A DNA stretch of 64,000 nucleotides from Leptospira kemamanensis (GTDB lineage: Bacteria; Spirochaetota; Leptospiria; Leptospirales; Leptospiraceae), in contig NZ_RQGG01000029.1 of assembly GCF_004769665.1 (NCBI RefSeq), forward strand, positions 80,124-144,123. Direction: 5' to 3'. Position 1 is the stretch's first letter; the number at the start of each line of letters is the position of its first letter. Below are positions 58,161 to 64,000 of this stretch, piece by piece. The notes under the pieces are model-generated. The model was not told the DNA's origin, did not search any database, and saw only the letters and a program-made list of their open reading frames with translations. The position numbers were made by a program, and so were the translations under genes.

Positions 58161-58926
58161 GAATTTCCGGATGATCTTCGTAATACGCGCGGACAAAATA
58201 GAGCCCATCCGGCGGGAGGGTAACACCAGCCTTCGTTCGGTTCTTTTCTTCCAAAATGGAGTCTATGGATCTAGATTCCCAACGTCCCTTTCCAATGTCC
58301 AGTAAAGTTCCAACCGTAATTCGCACCATATTGTGCATAAATCCATTGGCTCGGATCCGGATTTGGTACCATTCAGGTGCAGTTCTCTCTACTTGGATGG
58401 AAAAGATCTCGCGAACGGCTCGTTTGCCCGACATGGATTTGGCTTTAGTAAAAGAACGAAAATCTTTTTCCCCCACAAGGACTTGGAGTTGTTTTTCCAC
58501 TCTTTCCCAATTGATATGAGACTTCACCCAAAAAGCGCGCCCCTCCACAAAACTGCTTTCATATTTACTATAGTATAATTTATAAATATACTCCCTACCT
58601 GTACAACTAAACCTGGCGTGAAATTCTGGTGGAACTTCGACCACATTTTTTACTGAAACACCACTTGGTGTGAGAGCATTCAGAGAAACTAACAGTTTAT
58701 GAAAATTGGGAATTGGATTTTCGGTTTTGAAATTACAAACCATACCAAGTGCATGGACACCCGTGTCGGTACGGCCAGCCACTGACAAAGGTGAGGCGGG
58801 ATTTTTTCTTAGAATGATGGATAACGCAGACTCAATTGAGGACTGGACAGTCGGGAGGTTTTTTTGTTTTTGCCACCCATAAAAATGAGTGCCATCATAT
58901 TCGACAAGAAGTGCATAATTGGGCAA
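58132..58926 (-). CDS. truA: tRNA pseudouridine(38-40) synthase
   Basis: A 264-residue enzyme modifying uridines 38-40 in the anticodon arm. The catalytic Asp54 is in SVAGRTDTGVHALG. The N-terminal YDGTHFYGWQKQ and the C-terminal GFMHNMVRITVGTLLDIGKG are typical. The length fits. It lies four bases downstream of the DUF2225 gene. Confidence 0.97.
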   Translation of the reverse strand: MPNYALLVEYDGTHFYGWQKQKNLPTVQSSIESALSIILRKNPASPLSVAGRTDTGVHALGMVCNFKTENPIPNFHKLLVSLNALTPSGVSVKNVVEVPPEFHARFSCTGREYIYKLYYSKYESSFVEGRAFWVKSHINWERVEKQLQVLVGEKDFRSFTKAKSMSGKRAVREIFSIQVERTAPEWYQIRIRANGFMHNMVRITVGTLLDIGKGRWESRSIDSILEEKNRTKAGVTLPPDGLYFVRAYYEDHPEIHELYKIPLP

Positions 58927-58930
58927 ACCC

Positions 58931-59809
58931 TTACTTCTCGCCTCCCATTTCCTCTAAGATAGCATTGTATTCATCATACAATTCGCGTGTCATTTCTACG
59001 ATTGGACCTGGTTTTCCTTTACTTGCCTTACCTGATCCATACAACCTAGCAAGTGTTCGTTTAGCACGAGATAATAATAAAACTTGGTCTTCTGGTTTCG
59101 GTGCCATTTGGTCTTTGAATTTTTTTGTTAGGAACGCATTCAGATAAATGACTCCATCAAATCCCCAATTGTTATCAGTATCTGGTCCGAGCATCCCTGC
59201 AGCTTGGTCAACGGGTTCGTTTCCATTTTGCATGAGCTCTAATGTATAACCATAAATGACCGCAGCTTTTTGGTAGAGTAAGTCCCGAATTTTATCATAT
59301 CCAATATGAGGAAACTCTTCATGTAGGTCAGAGAAATACCAAGCGGCTCGGATCGCACATACTGCTTTTTTAGGAGTAGGGGCAACACTCACTCCACGTA
59401 ATTGATAACAATCCATCCCCAGGAGATAGGATGCAGCACCTAACACAATTTGGCGGTCACTCGTAAAATCAACTGGTCCTAGGATTTTTTCAATATAACT
59501 TCTACGTGCATCAGTGGCCATCCGAATGGCTTCGTTATCAGCAGGATTCAGAGCATTCCAATCTTTGGGAAAAGAAGAATAAAGGCAACGCGGACAGACG
59601 GTCATGACATAATCCAGAGGGCTGACACGTCCAAATTTTTTGTTTTTTTCGTACAAACGACGAAGGTCCTGGGCTAATTTCCCAGCGATGAGCCGTCCAC
59701 CACCCTGGAACATCTGCTCCTTTTGGTGATTTTCATCACAAATTGGGCAAGCTGTAGACTCTTTGGCACGAAAAGATACTTTTTTTGACTGGGCGGCGGC
59801 TTGGGACAT
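58931..59809 (-). CDS. DUF2225 domain protein
   Basis: A 292-residue cytosolic protein of unknown function. Two Cys pairs, CPICDENH (about 21-28) and CPRCLYSSFPKDW (about 72-84), form a probable zinc site, and the helical C-terminal part is TPR-like. DUF2225 is common in spirochaetes and Firmicutes and is often near tRNA-modification or motility genes, but its role is unknown. Confidence 0.85.
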   Translation of the reverse strand: MSQAAAQSKKVSFRAKESTACPICDENHQKEQMFQGGGRLIAGKLAQDLRRLYEKNKKFGRVSPLDYVMTVCPRCLYSSFPKDWNALNPADNEAIRMATDARRSYIEKILGPVDFTSDRQIVLGAASYLLGMDCYQLRGVSVAPTPKKAVCAIRAAWYFSDLHEEFPHIGYDKIRDLLYQKAAVIYGYTLELMQNGNEPVDQAAGMLGPDTDNNWGFDGVIYLNAFLTKKFKDQMAPKPEDQVLLLSRAKRTLARLYGSGKASKGKPGPIVEMTRELYDEYNAILEEMGGEK

Positions 59810-59945
59810 AGGAAAAATCTAGGAAAAGGCTCAATTTTAAAATACAATCTGTCAATCCAATATCATAAATCTCCGATAATACTCACAGGGGACACCCTGA
59901 AATTACTTGTAAGATTCTTCTAACGAAGGAAAGTACGGAAACGGA

Positions 59946-61064
59946 ATGAATGGCAGAGCAATGAAACAATCCCTTCTTATTCTCATGATGAGTCTCGTGA
60001 TGCAAGCACCTATGTTTGCAGAATCAGTCTCTAGTAAATCCTATCAAAAACGAATCGAGCTATTGACTTACCTCCGTGAGCTTGAGCCAATCGTCAAAAA
60101 CTTTCGTGGTGAAGATGCGGAAGGGAAACCTGCGGAGTTAAATGCTCCAGAAGGCAAAGAAGGTTTCCGTATGAAAAAATACCTCGAAGCCAAACGAATT
60201 TACCAAGAAGGTTTGCAATACCATTTTGAAGGGAACTACTCTTCTGCTTACCAACGATTTCTCGAATGCCAACTTGGTGTCGAAAAAATAACGGAAGAAC
60301 TTTCGCAATTTTACATCCTACGTGCGGAAGAGATGATGAAAACCGCTATGGAACGTAAAAATCCGAACAATCCTATGGACAAGGCCCTTCTTGACATTTC
60401 GATTGAATATGGAAAAGGATCTTATTTCCGCCAAGACGTAATGGACCTACCTCGCGAAGCTCCTTACCAAAGACGTATGTATGATCCAAAAGAGGCTCAT
60501 TACAGTTACAATAAGTACGACATTGAGAAAAATATGGAGCTTGGTTACAGACACTTAGGACTTGCAAAAGAAGCAAGAGCCAATGCGTTGAAAGTGGAAC
60601 GTAATTTGGAAAAACACCAAAAACTCCAACCAACTCATAGAAAGTATCGAATTGAATTGTATTTTGGTGCGATCAACTTGGCTCGTGACTCGAAAGCCAA
60701 TGCAATCAACATCTATAAATTAAAATATCCTTACGATAATTACTATCTAAATAACTCACAAGCCAAAACAGAAGTTTCCAGAGATGAAAACGGTGCTACT
60801 GTAGAAGGTCAACCTGTAAAAATTGATGGTGTGACATATGACTTCTCGAAAAATCCCTACGTCAAATATGACAATCGTTTACAAGCGATGTTTGATGTGA
60901 GAGTGCCAGAAGACTACCGTGTGGACCATGCGGACGTAAGAGGTCGAGTATACGAATTGGATTCCAATAACATGGTGTTCATGAAGTACGACCAAGAACG
61001 TAAAAAAGCATTAAATGTTCCACCAAAACCTGCCCAAGGAACTACAACAACTCCGCAACCATAA
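59946..61064 (+). CDS. Exported helical protein, TPR-like, unknown function
   Basis: A 372-residue protein with a signal peptide (residues 6-25, ending MFAES). The middle (about 65-260) is strongly helical, with repeated KYLEAKRIYQEGLQYHFEGNY-type patterns resembling TPR, and the C-terminus is polar. It is monocistronic: it has its own terminator. Helical exported proteins of this size include Leptospira flagellar-coiling proteins, but I cannot verify that identity. The start at 59946 is preceded by GGAA; the ATG at 59961 is an alternative. Confidence 0.75.
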   Translation: MNGRAMKQSLLILMMSLVMQAPMFAESVSSKSYQKRIELLTYLRELEPIVKNFRGEDAEGKPAELNAPEGKEGFRMKKYLEAKRIYQEGLQYHFEGNYSSAYQRFLECQLGVEKITEELSQFYILRAEEMMKTAMERKNPNNPMDKALLDISIEYGKGSYFRQDVMDLPREAPYQRRMYDPKEAHYSYNKYDIEKNMELGYRHLGLAKEARANALKVERNLEKHQKLQPTHRKYRIELYFGAINLARDSKANAINIYKLKYPYDNYYLNNSQAKTEVSRDENGATVEGQPVKIDGVTYDFSKNPYVKYDNRLQAMFDVRVPEDYRVDHADVRGRVYELDSNNMVFMKYDQERKKALNVPPKPAQGTTTTPQP

Positions 61065-61097
61065 GAAACACTAACTAACACTGTTTCCGAATGATTC

Positions 61098-61126
61098 AGC
61101 CCAAGAAATTTCTTGGGCTTTTTTAT
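61098..61126 (+). terminator. Rho-independent terminator
   Basis: Perfect 11-bp stem AGCCCAAGAAA and TTTCTTGGGCT (61098-61119), no loop bases between the arms, followed by TTTTTTA. Ends the helical-protein transcript before plsC. Confidence 0.9.
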
Positions 61127-61161
61127 ATCCACAAAAACCACTCTATTGTCTAATTGTTGCT

Positions 61162-61965
61162 ATGGCGAAAATTCCAGTTGTTGACAACCTAATTGAAAAA
61201 AACTTACACGGCTTAAGTGTTCACTACGGACGTTTGGTGATGAAAGTTTACTTACGAATCACCTTATTGGTATTTGGAAAGGCCAGCCCGTATTTAATTC
61301 GTGGATTATACCGAGCGATTACAGGGAACAAAGAAAAAAGAATCCAAGAATTTTTAGAAGGAACAAAAATCTGGGCTGAGGATGTTAAAAAAATAACAAA
61401 AACCTCAGTGCTTGTGTTAAACCAATTCACAGTTCCTGAAAAAGGACATATGATTTTTTTAAACCATGTGAATGAAATGGATTTTCCTTACGATTGTTAT
61501 GTGATTAGAAAACCATTTTTAGCAAACCAAGTGATTAAAAAAGCATGGTTTGCGTATTGGTGGATGACTGCCATGGGTTCCCAAGTGTTTGATAATTCAA
61601 AAGCAATGTCCATTGCGGTTTCTGTGAAAAACTTGATCGAAGGATTAAAAACAACTTCCTATATCGTTTACCCAGAGGGCAAAAATACCTATAGCGAAGA
61701 GATCCATCCTTTAAAAAAAGGAATGGTGAAAATTGCCTTCGACCAGAAAATTCCTGTTTTTGTTGCTTTGAAGTCTGGTGTCACAACATATCAAGAATAC
61801 CAAAAAGGAAATGTGGTTGGGTATTTGGGACTAGGTGTTCACAACCCAACGGATTTTGCCTCTTGGGAAGAATTTCAAAATCACCTTTATCAATTGATGC
61901 ATTCCAAAAAACAAGAGTTAGATGAAATGTTGGAAAAGGAATGTCTGAAACTCCAAAACGTTTAA
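61162..61965 (+). CDS. 1-acyl-sn-glycerol-3-phosphate acyltransferase-like
   Basis: A 267-residue PlsC-type acyltransferase. The HX4D motif is NHVNEMDFP (about residue 94) and the second block is YPEGKNTYSEE. A hydrophobic N-terminal segment attaches it to the inner membrane. It would acylate lysophosphatidate or a related lipid. Its stop overlaps the end of the convergent kinase-phosphatase gene by four bases. Confidence 0.85.
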   Translation: MAKIPVVDNLIEKNLHGLSVHYGRLVMKVYLRITLLVFGKASPYLIRGLYRAITGNKEKRIQEFLEGTKIWAEDVKKITKTSVLVLNQFTVPEKGHMIFLNHVNEMDFPYDCYVIRKPFLANQVIKKAWFAYWWMTAMGSQVFDNSKAMSIAVSVKNLIEGLKTTSYIVYPEGKNTYSEEIHPLKKGMVKIAFDQKIPVFVALKSGVTTYQEYQKGNVVGYLGLGVHNPTDFASWEEFQNHLYQLMHSKKQELDEMLEKECLKLQNV

Positions 61966-63887
61966 GTATCGAAAGACCTTTCCCAAGTTTCTAGGAATCG
62001 GATTTGTTCGTGTGATTCCACTGCACGTTCACTTCTCGATTCCCTCACCTTTTGGATTGCCGTTTCGGCATCCATTCCAAACTTCCAAATCAAATAAGCA
62101 CATGCCACAGTTCCCGATCGACCAAGCCCACCCACACAATGGATGAGTACTTTCTTATTTTGAGTGAGAAGTAAATCGATCCAAGATACAATCTCTAACA
62201 TCTGTGAGTGGCTAGGCACTCGTTGGTCTAAGATGGAAACTTGTTTTTGTTCGATTCCCTGTTTTGGTAGTTCTGATTTTAAATCACTCACACCATATTG
62301 GATGTATTCCTGTTCGGTGATGAGGCTTAACACATGAGAAATTCCTTCTTTTTGGATGGTTTGTACATCATCGAATAAAACTCGGTTTCGATCTTTTCGA
62401 CCTGGTAATATGGTGAGACCAATTTGTTTTACGAGGTCACCTTGCTTTTCCGATAGTGGTTTTAGATAATCAATTCGTAGGACTTTTGATTTTTGAATAT
62501 AGGATTTGATTTTCACAATGAGTTTGGCACCGGCATACAAAGCCCATTTCTTTTGTAAGTCATTACATTCATCAAAGGAAAGTGTATGCATTGCATACCG
62601 CAGTGCACCCACATGCATTTGGTATGGATCTCGATCGAGTTTTACAAGTTTTGGGTAATACGATCGGAGTTTTGCGATCACACGGTATGCTTTTTGTAAT
62701 TTCTCATTTTTGATTTCTTTGGGTGGTTCGAACGAAAGAGGGATTCCTAAGTCTTCTTGGTTGTGCAAAAAATCCGTGAGAAGGATGGCTTCTTTCCATT
62801 CTGCTTCTGTTTCAATTTTACAAAAGATATACAAAATATCATTTTCCAACTTCAACAAATCTCGAATGATGTGGCCACGATGCGTATGGAAAAAATCGAT
62901 CATCCATACATTTTCTTGTGCATCAATGATGATATTGGCACCATTGAGATCCCCATGAACATAAGATGTGTTATGGGTTACTGCATTGTATTCTTTTAAA
63001 TCCAACAAATCGGTTTCATAAAACAAACATGGATTTGGGACTTCGTATCCTGGAAAAATGGTAATGTTTTTTTCGGTTTGTGCTCCTCCAAGGATTGTTT
63101 CTACTCGCTTGCGTACCGATTTGGCATACTTGTGTTGGAAGTCGTAATACTCGAGTAAATTGAGTTTTTCCGTAGAAGCGGCTTCAAACAACCTTCCCAA
63201 CTGTTCACCAAACACTGTATCGATGATACGATCTAAGCCAATTCCGTCTGACATCGTTCCATAAACTTTTTGGAATGTTTTTACATTCCCATCTAACATC
63301 GCCGCATAACGATATTTGATAGCACCTCGATCTTTTAATTCGCAAAAATCAACGATGGACGGAGCATTGTTTCCTAAAACTTCCTGGATTCGTTCAAAAG
63401 AGGTCCTTTCTTTCGCAATTAAATCCCGATTCCCAATTTTTACCACACAAGGAACTTGTGCATGACCCAAATGGTCAATGGACTTGGATTTTAAAACCAC
63501 ATTTCCAGAAAATCCACCATCTAAGGTTTTGAATTCCACTTCTTTACAATCTCGAAATAAATAGAGTAATATCTGTTTGTCGAGTTCGCTGATCGGGTAT
63601 TTTGGATCTAATTTTAGTTTGTCACTGGCAATCCTTGCATTGGTGGAAATTCGTTTGCTTAAGTTAGGTTGGTCACCGGTTAAAAATTCTGTAAAAGCTC
63701 CAATGGATGAAAATACTTTCACACCTAAAATTTGTTTGAGTTGGTCAAGGGCAATGAAATGCATCGACAACGAAGAACTTGCAGTTAAGGCAGAACAAAC
63801 GGCAATTTCAAATTCAGGGTATCTTGTTTTTAAATCATAACATAAAAAGGTAACTTTCGCTTCTGTCCATACACCAGTGATTCCCAC
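61962..63887 (-). CDS. Isochorismatase-like tail fused to kinase-like and dual-specificity phosphatase domains
   Basis: A 641-residue frame from a GTG at 63887. Residues 1-70 match the second half of an isochorismatase fold (GITGVWTEAKVTFLCY, with Lys11 where Cys is expected). Residues 120-350 form an aminoglycoside-phosphotransferase-like kinase: a Gly-rich GGFSGNVVL, Lys150, HGDLNGANII (311-320) and DFF (331-333). Residues 485-641 are a dual-specificity phosphatase: PGRKDRNR at 495-502, Asp554, and HCVGGLGRSG with Cys584 and Arg590. Kinase and phosphatase in one chain suggest a reversible modification cycle. The upstream frame appears shifted, so the true gene probably starts outside the window. 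Confidence 0.75.
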   Translation of the reverse strand: MGITGVWTEAKVTFLCYDLKTRYPEFEIAVCSALTASSSLSMHFIALDQLKQILGVKVFSSIGAFTEFLTGDQPNLSKRISTNARIASDKLKLDPKYPISELDKQILLYLFRDCKEVEFKTLDGGFSGNVVLKSKSIDHLGHAQVPCVVKIGNRDLIAKERTSFERIQEVLGNNAPSIVDFCELKDRGAIKYRYAAMLDGNVKTFQKVYGTMSDGIGLDRIIDTVFGEQLGRLFEAASTEKLNLLEYYDFQHKYAKSVRKRVETILGGAQTEKNITIFPGYEVPNPCLFYETDLLDLKEYNAVTHNTSYVHGDLNGANIIIDAQENVWMIDFFHTHRGHIIRDLLKLENDILYIFCKIETEAEWKEAILLTDFLHNQEDLGIPLSFEPPKEIKNEKLQKAYRVIAKLRSYYPKLVKLDRDPYQMHVGALRYAMHTLSFDECNDLQKKWALYAGAKLIVKIKSYIQKSKVLRIDYLKPLSEKQGDLVKQIGLTILPGRKDRNRVLFDDVQTIQKEGISHVLSLITEQEYIQYGVSDLKSELPKQGIEQKQVSILDQRVPSHSQMLEIVSWIDLLLTQNKKVLIHCVGGLGRSGTVACAYLIWKFGMDAETAIQKVRESRSERAVESHEQIRFLETWERSFDT

Positions 63888-63913
63888 ACGAATGGGTTTG
63901 CCTTGGTATGGCT

Positions 63914-64000
63914 TTAAAATGGTTTAGCAGATTCAACCATTAAGTGCAACAAAATGAGAGGTTGACTGGCACCCCTCAAACGAATTTCTTGAAGTTGCGA
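63914..64000 (-). pseudogene. Upstream part of the same gene in another frame (partial)
   Basis: Open from the window edge to a stop (complement of 63914-63916). The 28 residues end in LLHLMVESAKPF. One extra T in the run ahead of the stop would join this frame directly to the isochorismatase-like frame downstream as KPFLKPYQGKPIRVG, which reads naturally. It could alternatively be the end of an unrelated gene. Extends beyond the window. Confidence 0.5.

Noticed and set aside
63905..63925. Programmed -1 ribosomal frameshift at the T run before the fusion frame
   Set aside because: The zero-frame codons do not form an X XXY YYZ slippery site, so a simple base loss is more likely.
1..64000. 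Insertion sequences, prophage or integrase genes
   Set aside because: No transposase, integrase, terminase or phage structural motif was found in any long frame on either strand.

Overview
The window looks like chromosomal DNA of a spirochaete of the genus Leptospira, probably a free-living (saprophytic, L. biflexa-like) species. This is inferred from several things: low-to-moderate GC, frequent TTG and GTG starts, many lipoproteins with loose lipoboxes, abundant SpoIIE-type phosphatases with STAS partners, a DUF1574 protein beside an MBOAT acyltransferase, a cyclase-FecR operon, and inner-membrane LPS-export and PBP genes. I see no rRNA, phage, transposase, integrase or CRISPR array. Coding density is very high, and no gene-free stretch exceeds about 200 bases.

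Layout: 1-1786 holds the 3' part of a SpoIIE/TPR phosphatase facing a STAS protein. 1831-8943 (minus) is a probable operon: TonB-dependent receptor, translationally coupled beta-propeller lipoprotein, gpmI, and a tandem beta-lactamase-fold lipoprotein. 9027-11944 carries a PfkB kinase facing a histidine kinase/response regulator pair. 11977-19608 (plus) is a seven-gene operon: GldA/GldF/GldG-like ABC exporter, DUF4340 protein, Yip1-like membrane protein, mpl and pheS. 19807-23551 (minus) has three unknown genes and a thiolase-like protein without catalytic residues. 23671-24123 has rpsT and tRNA-Val. 24227-31374 (plus) is glmM-glmS-alternative glmU, an alpha/beta hydrolase, an acyl-CoA carboxylase beta subunit and a STAS protein. 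32115-35194 (plus) is htrA-ruvB-tonB-like, preceded by a DJ-1 gene on the other strand.

35299-38729 (minus) contains small exported proteins, a serine hydrolase, sufE and a TPR-like membrane protein. 38800-45098 (plus) starts with a 59-residue zinc-ribbon protein, then rsmD, pbpC, a hotdog thioesterase, a SpoIIE phosphatase and lptF/G. 45263-47456 (minus) is a DprE1/DprE2-like epimerase pair. 47508-50595 (plus) is a NYN protein plus an MBOAT/DUF1574 acylation pair. 50568-58160 (minus) contains envelope proteins and an adenylate cyclase-FecR-FN3 operon, followed upstream by truA and DUF2225. 59946-61965 (plus) is an exported helical protein and a PlsC acyltransferase. The window ends with a minus-strand fusion of an isochorismatase-like domain, a kinase-like domain and a dual-specificity phosphatase, apparently frameshifted near its start.

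The most unusual points are: the kinase-phosphatase fusion with its frameshift and a Cys-to-Lys change; the DprE1/DprE2-like pair in a spirochaete with Ala at the position of mycobacterial Cys387; the TonB receptor coupled to a surface-type beta-propeller (BtuB/BtuG-like layout) whose N-terminus carries a 63-nt duplication with palindromic repeats; and several enzyme-fold proteins that have lost or changed catalytic residues.
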